From Arthrobacter sp. B6 (GTDB lineage: Bacteria > Actinomycetota > Actinomycetes > Actinomycetales > Micrococcaceae), in the NCBI RefSeq assembly GCF_001663775.1, contig NZ_KV467168.1, positions 3,090,780-3,154,779 of the forward strand: 64,000 nucleotides of DNA. Direction: 5' to 3'. Under the pieces are notes generated by a model. The model did not search any database. It worked only from the letters and a program-made list of their open reading frames with translations, and was not told the DNA's origin. The stretch's first letter is position 1. Each line of letters opens with the position of its first letter. Below, in pieces: positions 27,920 to 37,797 of this stretch. The translations under genes were made by a program, and so were the position numbers.

Positions 27920-30858
27920 CTTCCCAGAACGCCCGCCTCGCCGCCGGCGGACGCATCGACCGCACCATCTCCTGGCGTTTCACCGTTGACGGCGAGGAAT
28001 TTACGGGCCACCCCGGTGACACGCTGGCCTCGGCACTGCTCGCCAACGGCCGGATCGCCATCGGCAACTCGCTCTACGAGGACCGGCCCCGCGGCATCAT
28101 GTCCGCAGGCGTGGAGGAAGCCAACGCGCTGGTGAAGATCGCGCCACGGTTCCCGGGCCACGTGGCCGAGTCCATGCTCCCCGCAACCACCGTGACCCTG
28201 GTGGACGGCCTGAAGGCTGAACTGCTTAACGGCCTGGGCCGCCTGGATCCCGAAGAGGACCGCGCGGAGTACGACAAGAAGTACGTCCACACCGACGTCC
28301 TGGTGATCGGCGGCGGCCCCGCCGGCCTGGCCGCGGCCCGCGAAGCTGTCCGCACCGGCGCCCGCGTCATGCTGCTGGATGACCAGCCCGAACTGGGCGG
28401 ATCACTCCTGTCCGGCTCCACCGCCCCCGAACTCGCACAGACCATCGAGGGCAAGCCTGCCCTGGAATGGGTGGCGGACGTCGAGGCCGAGCTCGTCTCC
28501 GGCGCCGAATCCACCGTCCTGAACCGCACCACGGCCTTTGGCGCCTACGACGCGAACTACGTCATCGCCGTCCAGAACCGTACCGACCACCTGTCGAGCC
28601 CGGCCGCGTCCGGTGTGTCCCGGCAGCGGATTTGGCACATCCGTGCCAATCAGGTGGTGCTGGCCCCCGGAGCGCACGAGCGTCCGCTGGTTTTCGAAAA
28701 CAACGACCGCCCCGGCATCATGCTCGCCTCGGCCGTGCGCAGCTACCTCAACCGCTATGCGGTGGCCGCCGGGCAGCGTGTTGTCATCAGCACCACCAAC
28801 GACAGCGCCTACGCCCTGGCCGCGGACCTGCGCGCCGCCGGCGTTAGGATCGCCGCCGTCGTCGACGCCCGTCCCCAGCTGACCGAGGTGGCTGCTGCCG
28901 CCGTCGAGGCCGGCACCCGGGTGCTGGTCGGCAGCGCCGTTGCCAACACGTCAGCTTCCGCCGACGGCGGGCTGGACGGCGTCACCGTCCGCAGCCTCAA
29001 CGACGACGGCGAGCTCACCTCCGGCGTCGAAGAGATCCCGTGTGACCTGCTGGCCGTTTCCGGTGGCTGGAGCCCGCTGGTGCACCTGCACTCGCAGCGG
29101 CAGGGCAAGCTGCGCTGGGACGACGATCTGGCAGCTTTCGTGCCGAGCACCGTGGTCCCCAACCAGCAGATTGTTGGCTCCGGCCGCGGCAGCTTCGAAC
29201 TCGGCGACTGCGTCACCGAAGGCATCTCCGCCGGAGCCTCGGCCGCGATCGCCGCCGGCTTCGAATCCAGCACAAAGCCGACGCCGATTGGCGAGCCGAA
29301 GGCGTCCGCCCCCACGCGGCAGCTGTGGCTGGTCCCCGGCGAACAAGGCACTCCTGATGACTGGCACCACCATTTCGTTGACTTCCAGCGGGACCAGTCC
29401 GTGGCTGACGTGCTGCGCTCCACCGGGGCCGGAATGCGGTCGGTGGAGCACATCAAGCGCTACACCTCCATCAGCACCGCGAACGACCAGGGCAAGACCT
29501 CCGGCGTCAACGCGATCGGCGTCATCGCCGCCGCGCTCCGGCAGGCCGGCGAAGCGTCCCGCGGCATCGGCGATATCGGCACCACCACCTACCGGGCACC
29601 GTTCACCCCCGTGGCGTTCGCGGCCCTCGCCGGGCGCCAGCGCGGCGAACTGTTCGACCCCGCCCGCGTCACCTCCATCCACCCGTGGCACGTCGCCAAG
29701 GGTGCCCTGTTCGAGGACGTTGGACAGTGGAAGCGGCCCTGGTACTACCCGCAGGACGGGGAGGACATGGACGCCGCCGTGCTGCGCGAGTGCGCCGCCG
29801 TCCGCGACTCCGTGGGCTTCATGGACGCCACCACCCTGGGCAAAATCGAAATCCGGGGCAAGGACGCCGGCGAGTTCCTCAACCGGATCTACACCAACGC
29901 GTTCAAGAAGCTCGCCCCGGGTTCCGCACGCTACGGCGTGATGTGCCTGGCTGACGGCATGATCTTCGACGACGGCGTGACCCTGCGCCTCGACGATGAC
30001 CGCTTCTTCATGACCACCACCACCGGCGGCGCCGCGAAGGTGCTGGACTGGCTGGAGGAATGGCTGCAGACCGAATGGCCGGAACTGGACGTGCACTGCA
30101 CCTCGGTGACCGAACAGTGGAGCACCATTGCCGTCGTCGGGCCAAAATCCCGCGCGGTCCTGGCGAAGGTGGCACCGGAACTGGCCGCCAACGGCGGACT
30201 GGAAACCGAAGCCTTCCCGTTCATGACCTTCCGCGAAACCACGCTCGCCTCGGGCGTCCGCGCCCGGGTCTGCCGGATCTCCTTCTCCGGTGAGCTGGCC
30301 TACGAGATCAACGTGCCGGCCTGGTACGGCCTGAACACCTGGGAAGCCGTGGCCGCCGCCGGGGCCGAATTCAACATCACCCCGTACGGCACCGAAACCA
30401 TGCACGTGCTCCGCGCCGAAAAGGGCTACCCGATCGTTGGGCAGGACACCGACGGCACCGTCACCCCGCAGGACGCCGGGATGGAATGGATCGTCTCCAA
30501 AGCCAAGGACTTCATCGGCAAGCGGTCCTACAACCGGGTCGATGCCCGCCGCGAGGACCGCAAGCACCTGGTCAGCGTGCTGCCCGTTGACGGCACCATC
30601 CGGCTGCCGGAAGGCACCCAGCTCGTGGAAAAGGGCCGGTCCATCAACCCTTCGGACGGGCCAGTCCCCATGGAAGGCTTCGTTACTTCCAGCTACCACT
30701 CCGCCGCGCTGGGCAGATCCTTCGGCCTGGCCCTGATCAAGAACGGCCGCAACCGCATCGGCGAGACCCTGGTGGCCGCCGCCGGCGACCAGGTCGTGGA
30801 CGTTGTTGTCGCAGAAACCGTACTTTTTGACCCTGAAGGGACCCGTAAAGATGGCTGA
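27916..30858 (+). CDS. soxA: Sarcosine oxidase subunit alpha
   Basis: A 980-residue alpha subunit beginning at GTG inside the soxD stop. An N-terminal 2Fe-2S-ferredoxin-like fold lacking the cluster (about 10-110) precedes an NAD-binding flavoprotein domain with [26 protein letters not shown] near residue 130. The last 400 residues are a GcvT-like THF-binding domain (from about [20 protein letters not shown]) that collects the methyl group as methylene-THF. With SoxBDG it converts sarcosine to glycine and H2O2. Length is as in Corynebacterium and Arthrobacter SoxA. Confidence 0.97.
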   Translation: MTSQNARLAAGGRIDRTISWRFTVDGEEFTGHPGDTLASALLANGRIAIGNSLYEDRPRGIMSAGVEEANALVKIAPRFPGHVAESMLPATTVTLVDGLKAELLNGLGRLDPEEDRAEYDKKYVHTDVLVIGGGPAGLAAAREAVRTGARVMLLDDQPELGGSLLSGSTAPELAQTIEGKPALEWVADVEAELVSGAESTVLNRTTAFGAYDANYVIAVQNRTDHLSSPAASGVSRQRIWHIRANQVVLAPGAHERPLVFENNDRPGIMLASAVRSYLNRYAVAAGQRVVISTTNDSAYALAADLRAAGVRIAAVVDARPQLTEVAAAAVEAGTRVLVGSAVANTSASADGGLDGVTVRSLNDDGELTSGVEEIPCDLLAVSGGWSPLVHLHSQRQGKLRWDDDLAAFVPSTVVPNQQIVGSGRGSFELGDCVTEGISAGASAAIAAGFESSTKPTPIGEPKASAPTRQLWLVPGEQGTPDDWHHHFVDFQRDQSVADVLRSTGAGMRSVEHIKRYTSISTANDQGKTSGVNAIGVIAAALRQAGEASRGIGDIGTTTYRAPFTPVAFAALAGRQRGELFDPARVTSIHPWHVAKGALFEDVGQWKRPWYYPQDGEDMDAAVLRECAAVRDSVGFMDATTLGKIEIRGKDAGEFLNRIYTNAFKKLAPGSARYGVMCLADGMIFDDGVTLRLDDDRFFMTTTTGGAAKVLDWLEEWLQTEWPELDVHCTSVTEQWSTIAVVGPKSRAVLAKVAPELAANGGLETEAFPFMTFRETTLASGVRARVCRISFSGELAYEINVPAWYGLNTWEAVAAAGAEFNITPYGTETMHVLRAEKGYPIVGQDTDGTVTPQDAGMEWIVSKAKDFIGKRSYNRVDARREDRKHLVSVLPVDGTIRLPEGTQLVEKGRSINPSDGPVPMEGFVTSSYHSAALGRSFGLALIKNGRNRIGETLVAAAGDQVVDVVVAETVLFDPEGTRKDG

Positions 30859-31489
30859 AACAGCAGCACCCAAAACCTCCCCCGAGACGAACCTCTCCCT
30901 GCGAACCAGCCCGGCCGCAGTGCTCCGGGCAGCGTTTGAAACCGGCTCCGTCCCCGGCACCGTCGAACTGAGCGAAATCACCTTCCTGACCATGGTGGGC
31001 CTCCGGGTTGCCCGGGACACCGACGCCGGGCAGCGGATCGCGTCAGTCACCGGCGGGCTGCCTGCGACGTGCGGCGCCGTCAGCGGCTCGGGCGACACTT
31101 CCGTCCTGTGGCTCGGACCCGAGGAATTCCTGGTCGTGGCACCCCTGGAAGCCCACGAGTCGCTCGGCGGTGACCTGATCCAGGCACTCCGGGAAGCCCT
31201 CGCCGACGGTGAAGGCCAGGTGGTGGACCTGTCCGCCAACCGCACCACCTTCGAACTCACCGGGCCGCGGTCCCGGGCCGTCCTGGAAAAGGGCTGCTCG
31301 CTGGACCTCCACCCCCGCGAGTTCAAAGCCGGCACGGCGCTGTCCACGGAAATCGGCAACATCCCCGTGGTCCTGTGGAAGACCGGTGAGGAGAGCTTCC
31401 GGATCTTCCCCCGCGCCTCGTTCGCAGAGTTCCTGGGCCGCTGGCTCCTGGACGCCATGCGGGAATATGCCTCCCCTGAGGTCCCTTAA
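30851..31489 (+). CDS. soxG: Sarcosine oxidase subunit gamma
   Basis: A 212-residue gamma subunit, a truncated GcvT-like fold that stabilises the complex. The ATG overlaps the soxA end by eight bases and gives [21 protein letters not shown]; an earlier in-frame start at 30803 is less likely. Typical elements are [16 protein letters not shown] and [29 protein letters not shown]. The stop overlaps the sdaA start. Always found with soxBDA. Confidence 0.93.
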   Translation: MAETAAPKTSPETNLSLRTSPAAVLRAAFETGSVPGTVELSEITFLTMVGLRVARDTDAGQRIASVTGGLPATCGAVSGSGDTSVLWLGPEEFLVVAPLEAHESLGGDLIQALREALADGEGQVVDLSANRTTFELTGPRSRAVLEKGCSLDLHPREFKAGTALSTEIGNIPVVLWKTGEESFRIFPRASFAEFLGRWLLDAMREYASPEVP

Positions 31490-32862
31490 TGGCACTTAGC
31501 GTCCTGGACCTGTTTTCCGTTGGCATCGGGCCGTCGTCGTCACACACGGTCGGCCCGATGCGGGCAGCGAAGCTGTTCGCCGACGGGCTCAAAAGCGATG
31601 GACACCTGAGCTCCACCAGGCGCGTGCAGGCTGAACTGTTCGGCTCCCTCGGCGCAACCGGACGGGGCCACGGCTCGGACAAGGCCGTGGTCCTGGGCTT
31701 CAAGGGGCTGGACCCCGAAACCGTGGACACCTCCACGGCTGATGACCAGGTGGCTGCTGCCGCCCTCGACGCCGAACTGTGGGTGGGCGGGGTCCACCGG
31801 GTGGACTTCAACTGGGACGAGGACGTGGTGCTGCACCGGCGCAAGTCCCTCCCGGCCCACCCCAACGGCATGACCTTCCGAGCCCTGAACCATAGCGGCG
31901 CCGTCCTCAGCGAGCGGAGCTTCTATTCGATTGGGGGCGGCTTCGTCGTTGACGGGGACGCCGATGCCAGCGACCGGGTGGTGGCCGATGCCACCGTCCT
32001 GCCCTACCCGTTCAGCACCGCCGATGAGCTCCTGGAGATTTGCAGCCGCGAAGGCATGTCCATCTCGGACGTGATGCTCGCCAACGAACTCACCTGGCGC
32101 ACGGAAGCGGAACTGAGGGAGAAGCTGCTGGGGCTGTGGGCGGTCATGCGCGAATGCGTGGACAACGGCTGCGCCGCGGAAGGCATCCTGCCCGGCGGCC
32201 TCAAGGTCAGGCGCCGCGCGCCGTCGTTGTTCCAGACCCTGACGGCGGACACCGGGGTGACCGACCCGCTTCGGGCGATGGAATGGGTGAACCTGTTCGC
32301 CCTGGCCGTGAACGAGGAAAACGCCGCCGGCGGGCGCATTGTCACCGCCCCCACCAACGGCGCGGCCGGCATCGTCCCGGCGGTGCTGCACTACTACGTG
32401 AAGTTCGTCCCCGGCGCCAACGACGACGGCGTGGTCCGCTTCATGCTGGCCGCGGCCGCCGTTGGAATCCTGTTCAAGATCAACGCCTCCATCTCGGGAG
32501 CGGAAGTGGGCTGCCAGGGTGAGGTGGGTTCGGCCTGTTCCATGGCCGCAGCCGGCCTCTGCGAGGTGCTGGGCGGGACGCCTGCCCAGGTGGAAAACGC
32601 CGCCGAAGTGGGGATCGAGCACAACCTTGGCCTGACCTGCGACCCCGTGGGCGGGCTGGTGCAGATTCCGTGCATCGAGCGGAACGCCATCGCCAGCGTC
32701 AAAGCCATCAACGCCGCCCGCCTTGCCCTGCACGGCGACGGCAGCCACAAGGTATCCCTCGACAAGGCCATCAAGACCATGAGGGAAACCGGTGCCGACA
32801 TGAAAACCAAGTACAAGGAAACCTCCCGAGGAGGCCTCGCCGTGAACGTCATCGAGTGCTGA
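31489..32862 (+). CDS. sdaA: L-serine ammonia-lyase, iron-sulfur type
   Basis: A 457-residue single-chain L-serine dehydratase giving pyruvate and ammonia. [28 protein letters not shown] is the N-terminal signature. The Cys residues expected to bind the oxygen-sensitive 4Fe-4S cluster are in [20 protein letters not shown] and [18 protein letters not shown]. The ATG shares its A with the soxG stop, so it closes the glyA-sox operon and takes serine made from two demethylated carbons to pyruvate. The operon ends at a terminator 18 bases later. Confidence 0.96.
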   Translation: MALSVLDLFSVGIGPSSSHTVGPMRAAKLFADGLKSDGHLSSTRRVQAELFGSLGATGRGHGSDKAVVLGFKGLDPETVDTSTADDQVAAAALDAELWVGGVHRVDFNWDEDVVLHRRKSLPAHPNGMTFRALNHSGAVLSERSFYSIGGGFVVDGDADASDRVVADATVLPYPFSTADELLEICSREGMSISDVMLANELTWRTEAELREKLLGLWAVMRECVDNGCAAEGILPGGLKVRRRAPSLFQTLTADTGVTDPLRAMEWVNLFALAVNEENAAGGRIVTAPTNGAAGIVPAVLHYYVKFVPGANDDGVVRFMLAAAAVGILFKINASISGAEVGCQGEVGSACSMAAAGLCEVLGGTPAQVENAAEVGIEHNLGLTCDPVGGLVQIPCIERNAIASVKAINAARLALHGDGSHKVSLDKAIKTMRETGADMKTKYKETSRGGLAVNVIEC

Positions 32863-32879
32863 TCCGGTGAAGCAACTGC

Positions 32880-32913
32880 AGCCCCGGGTGTCCATGGATA
32901 CCCGGGGCTTTTT
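32880..32913 (+). terminator. Rho-independent terminator of the glyA-sox-sdaA operon
   Basis: Stem AGCCCCGGGT (32880-32889) and ACCCGGGGCT (32900-32909) followed by TTTTT, a classic intrinsic terminator. Confidence 0.95.
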
Positions 32914-32962
32914 CCCGCAAACATAACGCCTGGCCAGGCGTCCGGCCCCTTTGGAGCAAGAA

Positions 32963-33877
32963 GTGACCCTTAGACCACTCCCATACGAACACATCGCCGT
33001 CACCGGCAGCAGCCGTGTCAAGCGCGGCATGGCTGAGATGCTCAAGGGCGGCGTCATCATGGACGTCGTCAACGTCGAACAGGCCCGCATCGCCGAAGAC
33101 GCCGGTGCCTTTGCAGTGATGGCGCTGGAACGCGTTCCGGCTGATATCCGTGCCCAGGGCGGCGTGTCCCGGATGTCCGATCCGGACATGATCGACAAGA
33201 TCATCGATGCCGTGTCCGTACCGGTCATGGCCAAGGCCCGGATCGGCCACTTCGTCGAGGCGCAGGTCCTGCAGTCCCTGGGGGTGGACTACATCGACGA
33301 GTCCGAGGTCCTGACCCCGGCGGACTACACCAACCACATCGACAAGTGGAACTTCACCGTTCCGTTCGTGTGCGGTGCCACCAACCTTGGTGAGGCGCTG
33401 CGCCGTATCAACGAGGGCGCGGCGATGATCCGGTCCAAGGGCGAGGCCGGCACCGGGGATGTCTCCAACGCCACCACGCACATGCGCCAGATCCGCGCCG
33501 AGATCCTCAAGCTCGCGGCCCTGCCCGAGGATGAGCTGTACGTCGCGGCCAAGGAACTGCAGGCCCCGTACGAGCTGGTCAAGGAAATCGCGACCACCGG
33601 CAAGCTCCCCGTGGTGCTGTTCACCGCCGGAGGCATCGCCACCCCGGCCGACGCTGCGATGATGATGCAGCTCGGCGCCGACGGCGTGTTCGTCGGTTCC
33701 GGGATCTTCAAGTCCGGCAACCCGGCCCAGCGTGCCGCCGCCGTCGTCAGGGCCACTGCCTACTATGACGACCCCGACGTCATCGCCCAAGCCTCCCGCG
33801 GCCTGGGCGAAGCCATGGTGGGCATCAACGTGGACGAGATCGCGCAGCCCCACCGGCTCGCCGAGCGCGGCTGGTAA
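32963..33877 (+). CDS. pdxS: Pyridoxal 5'-phosphate synthase lyase subunit PdxS
   Basis: A TIM-barrel synthase that makes PLP from ribose 5-phosphate, glyceraldehyde 3-phosphate and ammonia. [36 protein letters not shown] and [33 protein letters not shown] are hallmark sequences. The GTG at 32963 has GGAG six bases upstream; a TTG at 32951 would add four residues without a site. The glutaminase partner pdxT is not in the neighbourhood. It follows the terminator of the sdaA operon, so it probably has its own promoter. PLP is needed by GlyA. Confidence 0.94.
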   Translation: MTLRPLPYEHIAVTGSSRVKRGMAEMLKGGVIMDVVNVEQARIAEDAGAFAVMALERVPADIRAQGGVSRMSDPDMIDKIIDAVSVPVMAKARIGHFVEAQVLQSLGVDYIDESEVLTPADYTNHIDKWNFTVPFVCGATNLGEALRRINEGAAMIRSKGEAGTGDVSNATTHMRQIRAEILKLAALPEDELYVAAKELQAPYELVKEIATTGKLPVVLFTAGGIATPADAAMMMQLGADGVFVGSGIFKSGNPAQRAAAVVRATAYYDDPDVIAQASRGLGEAMVGINVDEIAQPHRLAERGW

Positions 33878-33888
33878 GAGGCGCTACC

Positions 33889-34113
33889 GTGTCGGGCATT
33901 CAATCGGACAAGGTTGCCAGCAGACGTGGCCTGCGCACCGACTGGGCACGGCTCCCAGGCCACACAGTCGAGGTCTGGCTCTGGGGCGAACACGTTATGA
34001 CCGGTGTCGTGGATCAGGCTGCCGCAGACGATTCAGTCCTCTGGATTGCCGCAGCCGGAAGCGAAACCCGGCGGCTCTTCGACAAGCCCAGCGGATTCCA
34101 GGTCCGGGCCTAG
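33889..34113 (+). CDS. Small hypothetical protein after pdxS
   Basis: A 74-residue frame starting at GTG with AGAGG upstream, 11 bases after pdxS. The translation MSGIQSDKVASRRGLRTDWA, then LPGHTVEVWLWGEHVMTGVV and DDSVLWIAAAGSETRRLFDK, reads as a compact beta-rich domain. I do not recognise a family. Close spacing suggests co-transcription with pdxS. Confidence 0.6.
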   Translation: MSGIQSDKVASRRGLRTDWARLPGHTVEVWLWGEHVMTGVVDQAAADDSVLWIAAAGSETRRLFDKPSGFQVRA

Positions 34114-34137
34114 CAGCACCGATAAGAAGGGCACCGG

Positions 34138-34710
34138 TTAAGGCAGGCGGGAAGACCGCAGCAGTGTGGGGGCGCCGGCGCGTGCCGGGTCCAGTGGGAC
34201 GGGGCTGATCAGGACTGCGGGTCCGCGGTACAGGGCGCCGTCGCTCAGTACCTGGCAGCGGATGCCGCCCCGTCCGCGCATGGCCTTATGCGCGCCGGGG
34301 GCAAGCATCTGATCCATCCACGCGCAGGGGTGCGCGGGTCTGCCGGCCTTGAATCGCGCCACCTGGTTGTGTGATTCGAGCGCAAATTCGCCGCCGAGCA
34401 GGGGAGGCAGGTCCGCTCCCCGAAGGATCACGTTGCGGCGCGTCAGGAGCGGATCGAAGGGGGCCGATCCCAGTTCAGCGGCGATGGCTTCGAGCGCTTC
34501 CACAGCCATCACGGTCACGGCGGCATCCATATGCGCCGCCTTGCCGAAGAACCGGTCACCCACGATGCCTTTGCCCGAGACCAAGTCAACCCGGTCCGCG
34601 TCGGTGGTGGGGACGTCCGCAGCACCTTGGCGGGCCCGGCCGAAGTAGGCGTGCGCCGGTGACACCAGCAGGTGCAGGACCTCCACGTCGTACCGGTAGG
34701 TTGCCGTCAT
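34138..34710 (-). CDS. MOSC-domain protein
   Basis: A 190-residue MOSC (molybdenum cofactor sulfurase C-terminal) domain protein. DRVDLVSGKGIVGDRFFGKA and LTRRNVILRGADLPPLLGGEF are the family core; the PAHPCAWMDQMLAP segment holds the conserved Cys proposed to carry sulfur. Stand-alone MOSC proteins act in molybdenum-enzyme maturation or N-hydroxylated substrate reduction. Its closeness to the molybdenum genes of the island may be accidental, as it is a separate unit convergent with pdxS. Confidence 0.85.
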   Translation of the reverse strand: MTATYRYDVEVLHLLVSPAHAYFGRARQGAADVPTTDADRVDLVSGKGIVGDRFFGKAAHMDAAVTVMAVEALEAIAAELGSAPFDPLLTRRNVILRGADLPPLLGGEFALESHNQVARFKAGRPAHPCAWMDQMLAPGAHKAMRGRGGIRCQVLSDGALYRGPAVLISPVPLDPARAGAPTLLRSSRLP

Positions 34711-34754
34711 GCCCTAAAACTATCGCGCACTGCCTGTCCAGGCGACAAAGCAAG

Positions 34755-34786
34755 CGGACGACGGCGGGACGTCCCGCCGTCGTCCG
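34755..34786. repeat. Perfect 32-bp palindrome of the GACGACGGCGGG family
   Basis: A perfect palindrome centred at 34770/34771 with half-site CGGACGACGGCGGGAC. It lies about 45 bases upstream of the MOSC start and is followed by TTTGA. It belongs to the repeat family also seen at 1485, 37724, 43805, 48578 and 49324. Confidence 0.8.
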
Positions 34787-34847
34787 TTTGAGTTGAGAAC
34801 GCCTGGAGGCAGCTCCTGACGCTCGCAGCGCCATGACAATTCACATG

Positions 34848-34868
34848 AGGGCCACAAGTGTACGTTCG
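34848..34868 (+). repeat. Single arm of the AAGTGTACGTTCG repeat
   Basis: The 20 bases GGGCCACAAGTGTACGTTCG at 34849-34868 occur again at 38637-38656 as the right arm of a large hairpin. The preceding A is also shared. Here only one arm is present, just downstream of the siderophore-type GNAT gene. Confidence 0.6.
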
Positions 34869-34929
34869 GGCGATTGGCGCACTGAGTTGCGGCGAGAGAA
34901 AACGCATTGTTCCGCCACAGCTGGAAGAG

Positions 34930-35523
34930 CTAGACCCGCCGGGACTCGAAACGTTCCCGGCTGAGGAACACCAGCTGCGCTTCCTTCTCGGCCAGCTGCA
35001 CCTTGGCCCCGGCCTCGAACCCGAAGTCCTCGAAACGCCGGATCGCCTTGCTGTTGCGGGCATCCGGCTCCGCGACGACGCGGTCCTTGGCGGGGTCGGA
35101 GAACAGGAACCGGATCAGGCCCGCCAGGAGGGTGGCGGTGAAGTTCCGGACAGGACGCGTAGCCGGAGCCAGCAGCAGGTGAAGTCCGGTGTCCCCCGGA
35201 CGTGCCGGGTAGGCGTCAGCCACCGGATCCCGCAGCGGCTCATACGTCTGGAACAGCCCCACGGGCTCGTCATCGATGCACATCAGATAGGCGTGATGGG
35301 TATCCAGGCTGTCCACGAAAAGGTAGATGTCCCGGACGTCGTCCCTGCTCATGGACTGCATGCCCCAGAACCTGGCCCGGTCCTCCCTGACCCAGCCGTA
35401 AAGCAGGTCCGCGTCACTTTCCGGGGCCAGCGGGATAAGCCGCAGCCTGCCCACGCCGGGCAGCACCTCCGTGTAGACGGCCTCCCTGGCGGAGAGCGGA
35501 ATGGCTGTGTCAGCGCGGGTCAT
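34930..35523 (-). CDS. GNAT acetyltransferase of the siderophore (AlcB/MbtK) type
   Basis: A 197-residue GNAT protein resembling N-hydroxylysine or hydroxyornithine acetyltransferases of siderophore pathways: GRLRLIPLAPESDADLLYGW, DEPVGLFQTYEPLRDPVADA and GLHLLLAPATRPVRNFTATL, with VVAEPDARNSKAIRRFEDFG and FGFEAGAKVQLAEKEAQLVF at the end. It overlaps the acylase gene by 14 bases, so both are expressed from the promoter with the IdeR-like box at 37650-37668. The likely substrate is a hydroxylated amine of a siderophore; no synthetase gene is in view. Confidence 0.85.
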   Translation of the reverse strand: MTRADTAIPLSAREAVYTEVLPGVGRLRLIPLAPESDADLLYGWVREDRARFWGMQSMSRDDVRDIYLFVDSLDTHHAYLMCIDDEPVGLFQTYEPLRDPVADAYPARPGDTGLHLLLAPATRPVRNFTATLLAGLIRFLFSDPAKDRVVAEPDARNSKAIRRFEDFGFEAGAKVQLAEKEAQLVFLSRERFESRRV

Positions 35524-37603
35524 GGTTCTCCTTGGTCAGCTGCCCCCAGTCGGTGATGACGGGGATAAGGTCGCCTGCCGCCCACAGGGGCAGCTGGCTT
35601 GCAAAATGCGGATCGTCCGGATGTCCTGACGCGCCAAACGGCACGACCCAGCGGCTCGCGGCGCGGTCCGCCAGGTCCCAGACGTACCGGGCCACCGGCC
35701 CGCGGAAAGACCTGTCCGTCACGCCCGGGAGGCTCTCGGCGGACAGGACGCAGCCAGTGTCGCCGGATAAACCGGTGGCAGGGACTGAAGGCGCCAGGCC
35801 GCGGGGGCCGTGATCGTTCAGGGCATGCAGCGGGAGGACGGTATGGCTGGAACCCCACGTCCCTGCCGGCGGTGCTGCGGCCACTTCCTCCAGGGCCTCC
35901 CGCGTTGCCTCACCGACGTCGACGCCGGCCTCCGGACCCTTCGTGATCAGTGTCTCGAGCGCGAAGCCCACCCGCGACGGGGCGTGGAGCCACGGCCCGA
36001 AGAGAGGGGTGAAGCCGTGCGGTTCAGCCAGGGGCTGCAGCTTGGGTGTGCGGGCCAGCGCCAGGACCAGCGCAGACCGCCAGGCCGCGAAGGCGCCGGC
36101 TTCGTTGCTGCTTCCATCCATGTGGCCGTCCCACTGCAGCAGCCGTTCCCTGAGGGCGGACGCCTCCGCAGTAAGCGAACCGGATTCCTGCAGCAGGCCG
36201 CGCAGTGCTGGCCAGGAGCCGAGATGGGTGTCCATGTGGATCTGCTGCATGGCGTCGGCGTCCAGCCCGGGTCCGTGCTCCTCCAGCAGCTGCCGGATGC
36301 GCCGGGCGCGGTGGGCCGGGGCGAACTCAAGTCCCAGTTGGTCGCCGCCGCCGGAGTCGCGGTCGTTGGCATTCACCGCCAGCGAGGCCACGTTCAGCCG
36401 TGGCATCTTCTCCCAAGCACCCCTCCACTGGTGTTCCGCTGACCATGCCGGGACCGGGCTGACCCGGTTCTGCCGGTTCCGGACGGGGACCTTCCCTGCG
36501 ACCAGTTGGCGAACGTCACCGCCGGAATCAGCAACCAGCACGCAATTGACCGGTTCCACCCAGGCGTCCAGTGCCCCTTCCACGTCCGCCGCGGAACGGC
36601 TCCGCAGGAGCGGCAGGAGGGCCTCGAAGCCCAGCGTCCCGGCAGCCCGGGCGGGCGTCCGCAGACTCAGCGCGCCGCCGTCGGCCCCTCCCGAGATGAC
36701 CGGACCGCGGGCTGTCTCGATGACCTTCACTGTTTCCGACGCCGCGCCGCGGACCAGGATTTCTTCCTCATGGTGTGCCTGGACCGGCTCCCAGCCGTCC
36801 GGGCCCAGCGCGGAGACCAGGCCGCCTGAACTCCGCAGCTGCTCGCGGAACAGGTCCTGGTAATCAGCCATGGCGTTGGTGACCGCCCAGGCCACCGGGC
36901 CTGCGTGGCCAAAGTGCGGGGTCCCGGGGACGCCCGGGAAAGCCAGCCCGACGACGTCGAACTCCGGACACGCCAGCCGCACCTGCTGGTAGACGCCCGG
37001 GAGCTCCATCAGGCGGTGCGGGTCGCCGGCAAGGAGGGGCCTGCCGGATGCGGTCACGGTACCCGCGGCCGCCCACGCGTTGCTGCCCGCCCACACGGGC
37101 GCCTCGATGCTGAACAGGCCCACCGCATCGGCGCCGAGGGTGGCGGACACGTGCCCGCGCCAGAGTTTATTGGGGAAGGTGCCGAAGAGAATATGGTGGA
37201 CCAGGAAAACGCCCAGCGGCGTCCAGGGCTGCCACGCGGCGGGCGCGGTGTCCGTTGCGCTGAACTCGTCGGCGTCCCGGCGGCCTGTTTCCAGGGCATG
37301 GTTCACGCCGTCGACGTAGGCCGTGCACCAGCGCCTGGTTTCGGCGTCGAGGTTCTCGAAGCACCGGCGCACGGTGTCGTCCAGCCGCACCCGGCGGGCA
37401 AACCGGTCCCAGTCCAGCCCGTCCGCGCCAAGATGTTCGGCAGTGCGGCCCTCCGACCGCCAGCGTTCCATTTCGACCTGCCACGACCGGTCAGCAGCGG
37501 CGTTGTAGCCCTGGAGGAAGGACAGCTCGTCGGGGGAGCCGGCCCGCAGGTGTGGGATCCCCCATGGGTCGCGGAAGATCTCAGGCCGCATGGGCATGGG
37601 CAT
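35510..37603 (-). CDS. Penicillin acylase-family hydrolase, iron-regulated
   Basis: A 697-residue Ntn hydrolase of the penicillin/acyl-homoserine-lactone acylase family. EIFRDPWGIPHLRAGSPDEL is the usual start of the alpha chain, and the autocatalytic Ser is in VWAGSNAWAAAG, where cleavage would create an N-terminal Ser beta chain. TASGRPLLAGDPHRLMELPG follows. No signal peptide is seen, whereas penicillin acylases and PvdQ are exported. The gene is 47 bases downstream of an IdeR-like box and is coupled to a siderophore-type GNAT, suggesting siderophore maturation or breakdown. The start MPMPMRP is uncertain. Confidence 0.88.
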   Translation of the reverse strand: MPMPMRPEIFRDPWGIPHLRAGSPDELSFLQGYNAAADRSWQVEMERWRSEGRTAEHLGADGLDWDRFARRVRLDDTVRRCFENLDAETRRWCTAYVDGVNHALETGRRDADEFSATDTAPAAWQPWTPLGVFLVHHILFGTFPNKLWRGHVSATLGADAVGLFSIEAPVWAGSNAWAAAGTVTASGRPLLAGDPHRLMELPGVYQQVRLACPEFDVVGLAFPGVPGTPHFGHAGPVAWAVTNAMADYQDLFREQLRSSGGLVSALGPDGWEPVQAHHEEEILVRGAASETVKVIETARGPVISGGADGGALSLRTPARAAGTLGFEALLPLLRSRSAADVEGALDAWVEPVNCVLVADSGGDVRQLVAGKVPVRNRQNRVSPVPAWSAEHQWRGAWEKMPRLNVASLAVNANDRDSGGGDQLGLEFAPAHRARRIRQLLEEHGPGLDADAMQQIHMDTHLGSWPALRGLLQESGSLTAEASALRERLLQWDGHMDGSSNEAGAFAAWRSALVLALARTPKLQPLAEPHGFTPLFGPWLHAPSRVGFALETLITKGPEAGVDVGEATREALEEVAAAPPAGTWGSSHTVLPLHALNDHGPRGLAPSVPATGLSGDTGCVLSAESLPGVTDRSFRGPVARYVWDLADRAASRWVVPFGASGHPDDPHFASQLPLWAAGDLIPVITDWGQLTKENHDPR

Positions 37604-37649
37604 GTCGCTGGGCGAGGCGGTGGCGGTGAGGCACGGGATCTTCCGGTAG

Positions 37650-37668
37650 TTAGGTAAGGCTAACCAAG
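37650..37668 (-). promoter_or_regulatory. IdeR/DmdR iron box
   Basis: TTAGGTAAGGCTAACCAAG matches the IdeR/DtxR consensus TTAGGTTAGGCTAACCTAA at 16 of 19 positions. It lies 47-65 bases upstream of the penicillin acylase-family gene, so the acylase-GNAT unit should be repressed when iron is plentiful. Confidence 0.8.
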
Positions 37669-37723
37669 AGAATAGGGTGATCCGCCGGGTTCACCAAAAT
37701 GTTGCGCCCGAAAAGGGAAGCGG

Positions 37724-37751
37724 ACGACGGCGGGTTAGCGGCCGCCGTCGT
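37724..37751. repeat. GACGACGGCGGG-family hairpin
   Basis: Arms ACGACGGCGG (37724-37733) and CCGCCGTCGT (37742-37751) with an 8-base loop. Its position argues that the oxygenase gene starts downstream of it, at 37798. Confidence 0.65.
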
Positions 37752-37797
37752 GCGCCTCAGCGTGGCCGGTGTCCGCTCTCTCCGGTATCGTGTGGAC

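Noticed and set aside
28951..31458. Long minus-strand open frame opposite soxA
   Set aside because: The + strand has the recognised soxA/soxG coding pattern; the opposite frame is a GC-skew shadow without known domains.
31540..33234. Long minus-strand open frame opposite sdaA and pdxS
   Set aside because: It spans two real plus-strand genes and a terminator, and has no recognisable features.
37699..37797. Extended start of the MpaB-like gene
   Set aside because: The stretch contains a repeat hairpin and poorly conserved residues; the ATG at 37798 fits better.
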